NCBI GenBank assembly: GCA_021108335.1
Contig: JAIORC010000106.1
Location: 1 to 39,603, forward strand
Length of the DNA: 39,603 bases
Origin: Phycisphaerae bacterium
GTDB lineage: Bacteria > Planctomycetota > Phycisphaerae > SM23-33
Direction of reading: 5' to 3'
The first letter of the stretch is position 1, and every line of letters starts with the position of its first letter. A program made the translations under genes and the position numbers. The notes beneath the pieces were generated by a model. That model did not search any database. It was not told the origin of the DNA and saw only the letters and a list, made by a program, of their open reading frames with translations. This document shows, in pieces, positions 8,780 through 18,017 of the stretch.

Positions 8780-10795
8780 CTACAACAGTTGCATCAGCGA
8801 TTCGAGGGCCTGATCCTGTACGCTGATGAATTTACTCATGGATTGAAACATTCGTTCGTAGATTATCATTTGTGCAGCCTCTTCGTTCGGGTCCACGCCG
8901 GAGACTTCGTCGCGCTGGTTGGCGAGCTGTTGCATAACCGCGTCGGACGCCTTGAGCCGTGAGTCTCGCACCATCGCCTGCTGGCCGATGTCGGAAACCC
9001 AGTCGTAGTGGTAATTCGCGATGGTCGTATTGCCCAGGTTCGCCAGCGAAGTCTGGCCGATTTCCGCCATCCGCTGAATGTTGAAACTGTCGAACCCGTC
9101 AGGCCCGACCGACGTGGCGATCAGGTGCGGGTCCTCGTAGAACTCCTCGCGAAGTTCGATATCCGTCGCGCCCGTGCCGGTGAAGAACGTATTCATGCCC
9201 GCAGCCACCAGAAAGCCGGACGAATCGCTGCTGTTCCGCCCGGTTATGTGGAACACCTCCCCGTCGTTCAGCACGCCGGTGGAGAATGTCAGAACCATGC
9301 CGTTTTCGATTTCCAACTGATCGCCGACGGCGTATCCCTGTCCGACGTTGAGAGTTTTGATTACTTCGCCGGCGGCGTTTCGCACCTCGATGGACAGGCC
9401 GTCGGTAATGCCGATCTCGCCGTCCGCCGGTGCGGCGGGGTTGGTTATGGTGAAGGTGTACTGCTGGTTGTCAGCCGAGAAAAGTCCGCTGATTCCCACC
9501 GTCGGGGCGTCCACCCCGCCGCCGGTGCCGGCCAGCACGAGCGGGTCGGTGGCGTCGGTGGTGTAATCCGGCACGAAGTCCACCTTGTAGTCGTTGTTCA
9601 TCTGGATTCGCAAAGCCATGTTCGCCACGGACGCCACGATAGTATTGGCTGGGACGCCGCCGACGCCGTTGATGGCGTTGATCTTGCCGATAATCATGTT
9701 CAGCGTGTCGGTATGGAGGATGTTGATTTCATGCACCGACGCCTCGCCGTTGGCATCGGTCAGGCGTATGCCCAGCGTTCCGTCGGTTACGGTCGGCCAA
9801 TCCCATTCGCCGACGGTTGAGCTGGTGTCGACGGCTATCCCCGACATCTCGGTGAACGAGCCGGCCCGGCCGATTCCCTGGGCGTGATGGCTGTTGATCT
9901 GCAACATAAGCTCCTTGGCCATCGTGTCCAGGCGGTTTTGCAGGTCGGGAATAATGTCATTGTGCAGCGTAATCAGCCCGCCGACCTCGCCGCCGTTGGC
10001 AGTGGTGTCGAAGTAGCTCAGGCCCTTGGCTCCGACGCCGATCAGGTCGCTGCTGGTCAGGCCGATTTCCAATTCCATGAACTGCTGCCCGACGACCAGC
10101 GGGTTTCCCCACGCCTGGACGTTGGTTTGCGAGGTGGCGCCGCTGACGTTTGAGATGTATATGTCAGCCATCTGGGCGATTTCCACGATGGCCTGGTCTC
10201 GCTGGTCTTTCAGCAGGTTGGCGGAGTTGCCCCGCCGCATGGACAGGTCGATTTCATAATTCAACTGCGCGATGTTTTCGCTGCGGACGTTGATCTCGCC
10301 GACAATCTGCTCGGCATGTTGGCGTATCTGGGTTTTCATCTGCGCCAGGAACTCCGATGCGCTTCGCAGTTCCCTGGTCATCGAGTCAGCCGTCCAGACG
10401 GTGCTCTGGGCGTAGGCCAGGCTGTTGGGGTCGGCGGTCAATTGGGTAAGCGCGCCGAAAAAGTCGTCGAGGGTCTGGGCAATCTGGTTGCCTTCCACCT
10501 TGCCGAGTACCGCCTCGATACTGGTCAGGGCGGACAGTTCCTGTTCGAGCTGCCCGTGAATCGGTTGTTGGCGGAGATGCTCTCGCTCCAGCAGCAGGTT
10601 GTATGACCGCTGCACGCCGACAATCTCCACTCCACCGACGGAAACTCGCGTGTTGGCACTTCCCAACTCCAGCGGCGCGAGCTTCAGTTGCTGGCGGTGA
10701 TAGCCTTCCGTGGTGGAATTCGCCAGGTTCGTACCTATCAATTCGAGAGCGCGCTGGGCGGCTCTTAATCCGGTAAGGCCTATCGAAAAATTCAT
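8780..10795 (-). CDS. flgK: Flagellar hook-associated protein 1
   Basis: MNFSIGLTGLRAAQRALELIGTNLANSTTEGYHRQQ; C-terminal EEAAQMIIYERMFQSMSKFISVQDQALESLMQLL. Start set at ATG 10795. Confidence 0.92.
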   Translation of the reverse strand: MNFSIGLTGLRAAQRALELIGTNLANSTTEGYHRQQLKLAPLELGSANTRVSVGGVEIVGVQRSYNLLLEREHLRQQPIHGQLEQELSALTSIEAVLGKVEGNQIAQTLDDFFGALTQLTADPNSLAYAQSTVWTADSMTRELRSASEFLAQMKTQIRQHAEQIVGEINVRSENIAQLNYEIDLSMRRGNSANLLKDQRDQAIVEIAQMADIYISNVSGATSQTNVQAWGNPLVVGQQFMELEIGLTSSDLIGVGAKGLSYFDTTANGGEVGGLITLHNDIIPDLQNRLDTMAKELMLQINSHHAQGIGRAGSFTEMSGIAVDTSSTVGEWDWPTVTDGTLGIRLTDANGEASVHEINILHTDTLNMIIGKINAINGVGGVPANTIVASVANMALRIQMNNDYKVDFVPDYTTDATDPLVLAGTGGGVDAPTVGISGLFSADNQQYTFTITNPAAPADGEIGITDGLSIEVRNAAGEVIKTLNVGQGYAVGDQLEIENGMVLTFSTGVLNDGEVFHITGRNSSDSSGFLVAAGMNTFFTGTGATDIELREEFYEDPHLIATSVGPDGFDSFNIQRMAEIGQTSLANLGNTTIANYHYDWVSDIGQQAMVRDSRLKASDAVMQQLANQRDEVSGVDPNEEAAQMIIYERMFQSMSKFISVQDQALESLMQLL

Positions 10796-10797
10796 GG

Positions 10798-11316
10798 TTA
10801 TATCTCCGTGTCCACCAGGCCGGTACTGTCTCGCCACGGGCTTGCCCCGCCGACGCCGTAGGTCGTAACCGTTTCGTTGTTGGGCAGCAGACCTTCCAGA
10901 AGCATACGATTGATTCTGGCACTTTCGCTGAGAAGCAGGGCGGTATCGAGATGTTTTCGCTTGAGCTTCTCGGCCAGCAGGATAATCTGTTGGCGTTTGT
11001 ATTCCACTTCGGTGGCCAACGGCTGGTCCAGATTGTCGCTCAGCATCGAGAGTTTCAGCTCTTTCGGGTCGCATTCCAGCGATTTCGCGAGGATAATCCG
11101 CAGGGCTTCGAGTTGGGTATCCAGCTCGGCCTGATCTTGCTGCGAGTTGGCCATTTCTTCCAGCAGGGTTTCCAGGGCGGGGTTGTCGCGATGCAGGATT
11201 GCGTCGTACAGGCTGTCGAATTGCCGGCAGCGGATGTGCAGCAGGCCGATTTCCTCGTCCAGCAGGGACAATAACTCCCCAGCCATTTCGTGCAGTTGCG
11301 AATTGTTCTCTTTCAT
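10798..11316 (-). CDS. flgN: FlgN-like flagellar export chaperone
   Basis: Small helical protein directly upstream of flgK: MKENNSQLHEMAGELLSLLDEEIGLLHIRCRQFDSLYDAI...ARINRMLLEGLLPNNETVTTYG. Confidence 0.75.
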   Translation of the reverse strand: MKENNSQLHEMAGELLSLLDEEIGLLHIRCRQFDSLYDAILHRDNPALETLLEEMANSQQDQAELDTQLEALRIILAKSLECDPKELKLSMLSDNLDQPLATEVEYKRQQIILLAEKLKRKHLDTALLLSESARINRMLLEGLLPNNETVTTYGVGGASPWRDSTGLVDTEI

Positions 11317-11506
11317 TGTAATAGCCTTACTTTTCGTAAAATTCGGTTTTGGGCGGACGATATCCGCTCCATGTCTGTTGTCGCCATCGCGGGTTGGCAG
11401 CCATTTGTTTCTTCCGTTTCATCCGCCTGCGTTGCGGTGTATTCCCATCATTCCGTCCCTGGCGATGTTTTCCGTTATTCGCCATTTTCTTACTCCGTCC
11501 TGTTCT

Positions 11507-11650
11507 TGTGCCACCAATCTATTTCAAGATATCTGTAGGTTATGCAACTTGTTGCATAACCTACGCGCTGCTCTTGCGGCGAGCGGTTCAGCCAGCCGCC
11601 ATGCACAGGTTACAAACCTGTGCCACCAATCTATTTCAAAATGTCCGTAG
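11507..11650. repeat. Repeat locus R4 between flgN and flgJ, bounded by 32-nt direct repeats (29/32)
   Basis: tgtgccaccaatctatttcaagatatctgtag and tgtgccaccaatctatttcaaaatgtccgtag; perfect palindrome GTAGGTTATGCAACTTGTTGCATAACCTAC at 11535-11564. Confidence 0.85.
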
Positions 11651-12008
11651 TTGCGTTTGTTGCATCCGGGTCGATGTTTGCCATTTGGCAGAAATCTCTG
11701 TACAGGTCCTTCGCCAGTCCGATTCCGCCGTTATCAGCCATTTCCTGTGAGAGGAACTGCCAGAAGAGGCCTTGTACCTGCTTGGTGGTTGCGTCGGACA
11801 GGAAGCCCGAGTCCGGCACGGTTTTCTGCATTTCGTTCATGAGGATATTTATCAGTACGCTTTCGAAGTTCTGGGCGGCCTTCTTCAGTTGCTCCGGTTC
11901 GGACGGCTGGCCGTTGAGCTTGGCCCTTTGCTCCATCAGGAGTCTCAGCGGGTTAAGCCCGCCGGTCGGGCCGGTCGAAATCGAAATGCCTGTAATCGGT
12001 TCGCTCAT
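11631..12008 (-). CDS. flgJ: Rod-binding (FlgJ N-terminal type) protein, no muramidase domain
   Basis: LKKAAQNFESVLINILMNEMQKTVPDSGFL...FWQFLSQEMADNGGIGLAKDLYR; 125 aa, between flgI and flgN. Confidence 0.85.
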   Translation of the reverse strand: MSEPITGISISTGPTGGLNPLRLLMEQRAKLNGQPSEPEQLKKAAQNFESVLINILMNEMQKTVPDSGFLSDATTKQVQGLFWQFLSQEMADNGGIGLAKDLYRDFCQMANIDPDATNATTDILK

Positions 12009-12016
12009 GTCAATAC

Positions 12017-13108
12017 CTATTGAATTACCAGGTCGGCCTGGAGTGCGCCGGCCTTCTTGAGGGCTACGAAAATGGCAATCATGTCCCGTGGGGTCAGGCC
12101 CATGGCGTTGAGCGCCTCAGCCAATTGCGTAACCGTCAGCGTTTTGGGCACAATGTGCATGTTGACCTTCTTTTCGACGACTTTCAGGCTGGTGCGGTTA
12201 TATCTTTCGGTTGTTCCGCCGTCTCCGAAGTTGCCCGTCGGCTGGGATATATATTCCTTTTCCTCGGTGGTGATGGTGAGGTTCCCGTGGGTAATGCCCG
12301 TGGTCGAGATGGAGACGTTCTGCCCGACGATTATCGTGCCGGTTCGTTCGTTGATTACCACGCGGGCCGGCTGATCTACCTTGACGGACAGCAGCCCGAT
12401 TTTCTCGATGAAGGCGTTGACCTTCTTTTTCGTAACGGTTTTCGGCACTTTGATTCTGATGGTGCCCGCGTCGGCGGCGTGGGCGATGCCTTTGGCGATG
12501 GTGTTGGCCTGCTTTGCGATTCGCTCGGCTGTGCTGTGGTCGGGATTTTTCAGCAGCAGGGTGATTTCCCCTTTTTCCACGACGTTGGCCAGCTCCTCCC
12601 GCTCGACGGTCGCCCCGTTTGGAATAGACCCAGCCGTCAGATGTCCCGACGTAACCGACGCGTCCGCGCCGGAAGCGCCGAAGCCGCCCAGTACCACCGA
12701 GCCTTGGCCGACGGCGTAGGTTCGCCCGTCGGCGGCTATCAGGGATGTCATCAGCAGCGTTCCGCCCTGGAGGCTGCTCGACGAGCCTATCGTCGCGACG
12801 TTGATGTCGATTTTCTGTCCGACACGGTCGAAAGGCCCAAGCTCGGCGGTTACGAACACGCTGGCGACGTTGGCGGCGTCGATGTCGGCGGCGTTGAAGG
12901 TGATATTCATCCGCCGCAGCACGCTGGCGACCGCCCGCTTGGTAACGTTGGAGTTGTCGCCCGTGCCGTTAAGGCCGATTACCAGCCCATAGCCGTACAG
13001 CGGATTGCCCCGCTCGCCCTTGACCGTTACGATGTCCTTAACCCGCTCGGCCCGGGCAAGACCCGCGATAACCAGCACCAGTACAAACAATATCATTCCA
13101 CGTCGCAT
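12017..13108 (-). CDS. flgI: Flagellar P-ring protein
   Basis: MRRGMILFVLVLVIAGLARAERVKDIVTVKGERGNPLYGYGLVIGLNGTGDN...; C-terminal ALNAMGLTPRDMIAIFVALKKAGALQADLVIQ. Start set at ATG 13108; the ORF-track extension to 13372 reads through a palindromic repeat. Confidence 0.93.
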   Translation of the reverse strand: MRRGMILFVLVLVIAGLARAERVKDIVTVKGERGNPLYGYGLVIGLNGTGDNSNVTKRAVASVLRRMNITFNAADIDAANVASVFVTAELGPFDRVGQKIDINVATIGSSSSLQGGTLLMTSLIAADGRTYAVGQGSVVLGGFGASGADASVTSGHLTAGSIPNGATVEREELANVVEKGEITLLLKNPDHSTAERIAKQANTIAKGIAHAADAGTIRIKVPKTVTKKKVNAFIEKIGLLSVKVDQPARVVINERTGTIIVGQNVSISTTGITHGNLTITTEEKEYISQPTGNFGDGGTTERYNRTSLKVVEKKVNMHIVPKTLTVTQLAEALNAMGLTPRDMIAIFVALKKAGALQADLVIQ

Positions 13109-13134
13109 AATTACTCCCCAAATAGTTTGTTGTC

Positions 13135-13365
13135 GGTGGCACAGGTTTGTAACCTGTGCAAATTCCCACGATGTCGGGTGCCGTGCTTCCCCGGAAAAAC
13201 ACATGGCTTGCAAGCAAGCCATGCCACCCAAACCATCAATGTTGGGTGCCATGCTTCTGCTTGCAGAAGCATGTAATTGCATTTTTCCAAGGGGCCACCC
13301 AACTTCCATCTTAGCGCGGTGGCCTTCCCAGGCCACCGCGGCACAGGTTGCAAACCTGTGCCACC
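13135..13365. repeat. Repeat locus R5 between flgI and flgH
   Basis: Outer inverted GGTGGCACAGGTT...AACCTGTGCCACC; inner CATGGCTTGCAAGCAAGCCATG, GGTGCCATGCTTCTGCTTGCAGAAGCATG, and a 53-nt block at 13313-13365 identical to 22578-22630. Confidence 0.92.
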
Positions 13366-13388
13366 CAACCATTTATTCAATTGTCATG

Positions 13389-14051
13389 TTAAAACGGATT
13401 AATCAGGTTCCATATCCGCATCATCCAGCCGTTGTTGAGATAGTGGTTCTCCCGCCCGCGGTCGGTAAATACCAGGTGGAAATTGGCTACCCGCGTGCTG
13501 GAGACTATATTGGTCGCGTCGATATCGCTGGGGCGTACGATTCCGCTGGCCTGGATCGTCAGCTTGTTGCCGCTGAACTCCCGCACGCGTTTGCCCAGCA
13601 CCAGCAAATTGCCGTTGGGCATGACGTCTTCGACGACGACGGTGATTTTGTCGGTGTATTTGTAGGTGTTTTTGTGGTCGGCCTTGCCGGTTAAATTGCT
13701 GGCGTTGGTGGAGCTGTAATCCCAGGTCGGCAGCGTAAAGACTTCTCCGAATCCCCAGTTGCCTTTCTTGCCGAGGCCGGGAAACAAGTCGCCGAAAGTG
13801 AAGCTGCCACTGCCGCTGCCGCTGTCGCCGGCGGTTTTGCTGTTGGTGTTGCCCTTTTTGGTGTCCACCGTGCCGTCTTCGGAAATCTGGATAGTCAGTA
13901 CGTCGCCGATGCCGGACGCCTTGTCGTCCCGGTAGATGTTGGTGTGGGCGGTGCGCTTCCATGTCTTAGCCACGATAGAACCGCCCGGCGACGCCTGGGC
14001 CACCAGCAGCACAACCGACGCCGCGATAATCCATAAATTCACGTATTTCAT
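13389..14051 (-). CDS. flgH: Flagellar L-ring protein
   Basis: From ATG 14051: MKYVNLWIIAASVVLLVAQASPGGSIVAKTWKRTAHTNIYRDDKASGIGDVLTIQISEDG...GNLLVLGKRVREFSGNKLTIQASGIVRPSDIDATNIVSSTRVANFHLVFTDRG. Confidence 0.9.
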   Translation of the reverse strand: MKYVNLWIIAASVVLLVAQASPGGSIVAKTWKRTAHTNIYRDDKASGIGDVLTIQISEDGTVDTKKGNTNSKTAGDSGSGSGSFTFGDLFPGLGKKGNWGFGEVFTLPTWDYSSTNASNLTGKADHKNTYKYTDKITVVVEDVMPNGNLLVLGKRVREFSGNKLTIQASGIVRPSDIDATNIVSSTRVANFHLVFTDRGRENHYLNNGWMMRIWNLINPF

Positions 14052-14065
14052 GATGTGTACCTCTC

Positions 14066-15061
14066 TCAGCGCGTCAGTGGGATGACTTCGCCCGACTTGT
14101 CCACTTTGGCGATGATGATTTTTTTGGAGTCGATGTTCCGCACGCGGATTTTGTCTCCGATTTTTCCGTTCTGCAGTGCTACGCCTCGCGTCGTGATCTT
14201 CCAGCCCTTGCCTCGAATTGCGATGAGGACGGCTTCGTTGCGCTTGACGCGTATTACGGGCTTGGCCGCCTTCAGCATATTTGGCGAGATGACCGCGCCC
14301 TTCGCGATGGCTTTGCGGGTAAGGCCCCCGAAGGGCGACCGCCACTTGCCGGTGGGCCTGCGCTCCACGATGGTGGATTCGATTTTCACGTTTTGCGGGG
14401 TGATTGCACTGCCGGCTGAGATGTCCCGCATGGCGACAACCCGCTGGGACTGGTACGTCAGCTTGAAATGCACCATGCGGCTGGCGATGGTCTTTTTGCC
14501 CGCCACCGCCGAGATAATCACCCGCAAATGTCCCGCCGGCGATTTTTCGTCTATCGCCATCAGCAGTTTGCAGTTGTTCGACTTCGCCAGGTACAGGGGT
14601 GTGGGCTTCTTCGACACCCGCCAGAATACGCCCTTGCTGGCGATGCGTTTCTGGAGATATTCCGTCGCCGCGTTGGCAAGGTCGTCGCTGGAGTAGTCGT
14701 TGGTGTTACGGCTGAGCCGGATTTCCGCTGCACCGGTCAGCAGCACCTTCGGAGGCCTAAAGCCCTCGCTCGCCAGGCGAGCCTGGATGGTCTTGCGGGT
14801 AAGCACGAGCACTTCGCCGGGGAATGGCGCCCGGCCCATCGGCAGGGCGGAGACTTTCGCCGCGAGTTTCCCGTTTCGCCCGGAGATGTGCGCGATGTCG
14901 TCCATCGTCAGGCCGGCCGAGGTGATGGTTTTGGTCCGCGGCAGATAGATGCGGACAGCCGTCTGGTTTTCGACGTCTTCTGAAGATCCGAAAATCTCCG
15001 CCGCCAGCATCGTCAGCGGTATAAGAATAACCAGGAGGATTCGTAATTGTCGTGTAGTCAT
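14066..15061 (-). CDS. flgA: Flagellar basal body P-ring formation protein FlgA (SAF-type C-terminus)
   Basis: C-terminal RVVAMRDISAGSAITPQNVKIESTIVERR...RNEAVLIAIRGKGWKITTRGVALQNGKIGDKIRVRNIDSKKIIIAKV; between flgH and flgG. Confidence 0.87.
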   Translation of the reverse strand: MTTRQLRILLVILIPLTMLAAEIFGSSEDVENQTAVRIYLPRTKTITSAGLTMDDIAHISGRNGKLAAKVSALPMGRAPFPGEVLVLTRKTIQARLASEGFRPPKVLLTGAAEIRLSRNTNDYSSDDLANAATEYLQKRIASKGVFWRVSKKPTPLYLAKSNNCKLLMAIDEKSPAGHLRVIISAVAGKKTIASRMVHFKLTYQSQRVVAMRDISAGSAITPQNVKIESTIVERRPTGKWRSPFGGLTRKAIAKGAVISPNMLKAAKPVIRVKRNEAVLIAIRGKGWKITTRGVALQNGKIGDKIRVRNIDSKKIIIAKVDKSGEVIPLTR

Positions 15062-15079
15062 GGTGTTATCTCCTTAGCT

Positions 15080-15868
15080 CTAACTGATGAGTCTGTTGGC
15101 GGTGGAAAGCATTTCGTCGCCGGCCTTGATTGCCCGCGAATTTATCTCGTATGCCCGTTGGGCGTTAATCAGGCGGACAAGCTCCGTAACCATCTGCACG
15201 TTGGAGCGTTCGAGGAAGCCCTGCTCCAGCGTACCAAGCCCGCTTGAGCCGGCGTTGCCTGTTACCGCGTCGCCGGATGCGCCGGTTGCGTTGAAGAGGT
15301 TCTCGCCCTGGCTGGACAGCCCGGAGGGATTGGCGAACCTGGCAAGCTGAAGCTGCCCGACTTCCTGTGGCGTCGTGTCCGCCCCAGCCAGTACCGACAC
15401 CGTCCCGTCCTTGCCGATGGCAATCGTTCTCCAGTCGGTGGGAATCGTAACCGACGGTTCCAGCAGGTAGCCGCTGGCGGTAACGAGGTTGCCGTCAGCG
15501 TCGATTCGCAACGAGCCGTCGCGGGTGTATTGCGTCGAGCCGTCCGACATGGAAACCTGGAAGAATCCGTCGCCCTGGATGGCGATGTCAAGGCTTCGCC
15601 CGGTGTTTTCCAGCTCGCCGGGGGTGAAAACCTTCAGTGTCGACGCAGCCTTTACGCCGCTGCCGATCTCCAGGCCGGTCGGGGAATTCACGCCGGATTC
15701 GACTGCCGAGCCGGCTTCGCGGATCTTGACGTACATCAAATCCTGGAAGTCCATCTGGCTGCGTTTGAAGCCGGTCGTATTGATGTTGGCGAGGTTGTTG
15801 GCGATGACGTCCACAATCTGCTGCTGGGCGGCCATGCCTGTCGCCGCGGTTGAAAATGCTCGTAACAT
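15080..15868 (-). CDS. flgG: Flagellar basal-body distal rod protein
   Basis: MLRAFSTAATGMAAQQQIVDVIANNLANINTTGFKRSQMDFQDLMY; C-terminal LINAQRAYEINSRAIKAGDEMLSTANRL. Confidence 0.95.
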   Translation of the reverse strand: MLRAFSTAATGMAAQQQIVDVIANNLANINTTGFKRSQMDFQDLMYVKIREAGSAVESGVNSPTGLEIGSGVKAASTLKVFTPGELENTGRSLDIAIQGDGFFQVSMSDGSTQYTRDGSLRIDADGNLVTASGYLLEPSVTIPTDWRTIAIGKDGTVSVLAGADTTPQEVGQLQLARFANPSGLSSQGENLFNATGASGDAVTGNAGSSGLGTLEQGFLERSNVQMVTELVRLINAQRAYEINSRAIKAGDEMLSTANRLIS

Positions 15869-15925
15869 GGTTCAATCTCCTCATCCGAATCCTCATATAA
15901 AATGTCGGCGGATATTCCGCCCTCT

Positions 15926-16666
15926 CTATCCCGAAGCCACTCTCAAAAGGCTTTGTAATCGTTCATCATGCGAGTTCATGCTTTTGACGCCCGCCTCGTA
16001 CAGGCGGCTGACGCGGATCAGTTTTACCAGTTCCTCCACAGCCGATACGTTTGCCAATTCCTGGTAGCCCTGGTGAATGTTGATGTCGCTGGCGGGCTTG
16101 GGTTTGGTTGTCGGCGGTGCGGCGAAGCACCCAGCCCCTATCCGCTTGAGAATGCTGACATCCTCGAATTCGACGACCTTCAGTTTGCCGAGGTCTTTAT
16201 CGCCGGCGGAGATGGTTCCATCGCGGGCGATGTTTAGTTTCGACAGGCCGACCGTGTTGGGCACGCTGATAGGCCCGCCCTTCCCGGCGACGTTTCGCCC
16301 CAGTCCGTCCACGAGGCTGCCCTTGTCATTTACCCGGAACGCCCCGTTACGCGTATAGAACGGCCCTTGGGCGGTTTCAATCACGAAAAACCCCTTGCCC
16401 TCAATCGCGACGTCCAGCTTTCGGTTGGTCTGGTTCAACGGGCCTTGCGTGAAATCCAACGCGATTTTGTTCAGGATGGTGCTGATATTGCCCGCGCCGT
16501 CCATGCCGCCCGCGTTTCCCATAGCCTGGGTCATTGCGTGATGAAACCTGCTGACCTGCCGCTTATAGCCGACGGTATTGGCGTTGGCGAGGTTGTTGGC
16601 GATTACCCGGTACTGCTTCGTCAAGGCTGCCAGACTTGGGCCTGTTATTTCCATGGCGTTGGACAT
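15926..16666 (-). CDS. flgF: Flagellar basal-body rod protein FlgF-like
   Basis: QYRVIANNLANANTVGYKRQVSRFHHAMTQ; IEGKGFFVIETAQGPFYTRNGAFRVNDKGSLVDGLG; C-terminal LIRVSRLYEAGVKSMNSHDERLQSLLRVASG. Confidence 0.85.
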   Translation of the reverse strand: MSNAMEITGPSLAALTKQYRVIANNLANANTVGYKRQVSRFHHAMTQAMGNAGGMDGAGNISTILNKIALDFTQGPLNQTNRKLDVAIEGKGFFVIETAQGPFYTRNGAFRVNDKGSLVDGLGRNVAGKGGPISVPNTVGLSKLNIARDGTISAGDKDLGKLKVVEFEDVSILKRIGAGCFAAPPTTKPKPASDINIHQGYQELANVSAVEELVKLIRVSRLYEAGVKSMNSHDERLQSLLRVASG

Positions 16667-17895
16667 TATTTTGCCTCACTTTTTTTACTTGTTGTAGCGC
16701 CCGCTTGTTCTTTCCACTTTTTATCCGCAGCCAACGCCGCTATGTTGAGCCGGCGCTTGGGCGGATTTTCCTTTTCCTTTACGCGACGCAGGTGTTCCTG
16801 TTGCGTCGCGGCGAAGTTTGTCGCCGAGGCCAGTTTCGATATCTCAGCCTGCGTTATGCCCACGCATTCGGCGACGAGGTCTTTCATTGTCCGGTCGGGA
16901 TTGTCCACCCGGCGGATTTTCGCCACCGCGTAGACCACCTCCCCGTCGCGGATTCCCGTAACGACCAGCACGCGGTCGCCCGGGTGGACGGCGAGGTTGG
17001 ATCGCAGTTTCAGGCCAGGCCCGGCAAGTTGTATCAGCTGTGCGTCAGACCATTGCGGCGGGGCGACTTCCTTTTCGGAGTGAAGGAAATCGTAGGTGCA
17101 GATTTTCGCGGGGAAGTGAACCGAAACCCGCACGAAACGCCGCTGGTTTATCATTCTGCCTTCTTCGTCGTGGGCCAGGATCACTCGTCCCTTATCGATC
17201 GCCACTACCGGCGCGTCGAATTCCCACAATGCCCGTCCGTCGAAATGGCGAATCCGCCACGACTCGCCGGGCTTGGGGTCGGCACCGGCCAGCGGGGCGA
17301 TGGAAATCTTGTCGTTGTCCGCCTGCAGGACGATGGCGAGGAATTCCTCCGGTTTGTCCGGCGGCAGCACCTTGATGCGGGTATTGGCGGCAATCTGCCG
17401 GCTGCCCAGCGGGTCGTCTTCGTTGGAGGACGACTGCATTCCCAGCTTCCGCCGCAATTGGCTGATCCGCACGTTGATTTCCATCCGCCGCTCGTTCGGC
17501 AGATTGCAGAATTCCTCGCTGGTGAGATAATTTTGCGAGCCGTTACGGAAGTCTGTTTCGCTCGTGAAGATGGCCTTGTAATTGCCGGATAAATCGGCTT
17601 GTTTTGCCAGTTCGAACAGCAAGTTGCATTCCTCCTCGCCAAGGCCTTCCTTGCCGGCGGTTCGGCGGAAGTCGGCTTCGAAAAAGACCGTCCGCATGAG
17701 GTATTTCCACATATACACGCTCAGGCTTATCAGGACAATTATGCCGACAGCCACGCCGGCTAGCAGTATCAGGGTCATGGGGTAGTCGTATTCCGGGGCA
17801 CTGCGGACGGATCGCCAACGCTCGTGGGCGGAGCTTTGGCCCAGAAGGCTGAGTATCTCGACAAAATGTCCCGCGTTAATCATCTCTCTATCCAT
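16666..17895 (-). CDS. Membrane-anchored PilZ-domain-like protein (candidate c-di-GMP-responsive flagellar regulator)
   Basis: Start set at ATG 17895 (MDREMINAGHFVEILSLLG...); one TM (MTLILLAGVAVGIIVLISLSVYMW); NQRRFVRVSVHFPAKI resembles PilZ RxxxR, followed by DAQLIQLAGPGLKLRS. Sits between flgF and flgE. Confidence 0.65.
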   Translation of the reverse strand: MDREMINAGHFVEILSLLGQSSAHERWRSVRSAPEYDYPMTLILLAGVAVGIIVLISLSVYMWKYLMRTVFFEADFRRTAGKEGLGEEECNLLFELAKQADLSGNYKAIFTSETDFRNGSQNYLTSEEFCNLPNERRMEINVRISQLRRKLGMQSSSNEDDPLGSRQIAANTRIKVLPPDKPEEFLAIVLQADNDKISIAPLAGADPKPGESWRIRHFDGRALWEFDAPVVAIDKGRVILAHDEEGRMINQRRFVRVSVHFPAKICTYDFLHSEKEVAPPQWSDAQLIQLAGPGLKLRSNLAVHPGDRVLVVTGIRDGEVVYAVAKIRRVDNPDRTMKDLVAECVGITQAEISKLASATNFAATQQEHLRRVKEKENPPKRRLNIAALAADKKWKEQAGATTSKKSEAK

Positions 17896-17909
17896 TGATA
17901 CCGCGGTCT

Positions 17910-18009
17910 GGTGGCACAGGTTTGTAACCTGTGCGGTCCGGCACACAGGCTTGCCCCCCAAGGAGGTTGCATCCCGTGCGGTTTGGTGGCACAGGTTTGC
18001 AACCTGTGC
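17910..18009. repeat. Repeat locus R6 between the PilZ gene and flgE (two copies in direct orientation)
   Basis: GTGGCACAGGTTTGTAACCTGTGCGGT and GTGGCACAGGTTTGCAACCTGTGC. Confidence 0.9.
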
Positions 18010-18017
18010 TATTCCCG

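Noticed and set aside
11396-11411. Minus-strand GG-N10-GC (TGGCTGCCAACCCGCG) upstream of flgN as a sigma54 promoter
   Set aside because: The -12 element (CCCGC) is far from TTGCA and the -24 is only partial; spacing alone is expected by chance.
12020-13276. 418-aa plus-strand ORF over flgI and the adjacent repeat
   Set aside because: Antisense shadow of flgI; no recognisable domain and it runs into palindromic repeat sequence.
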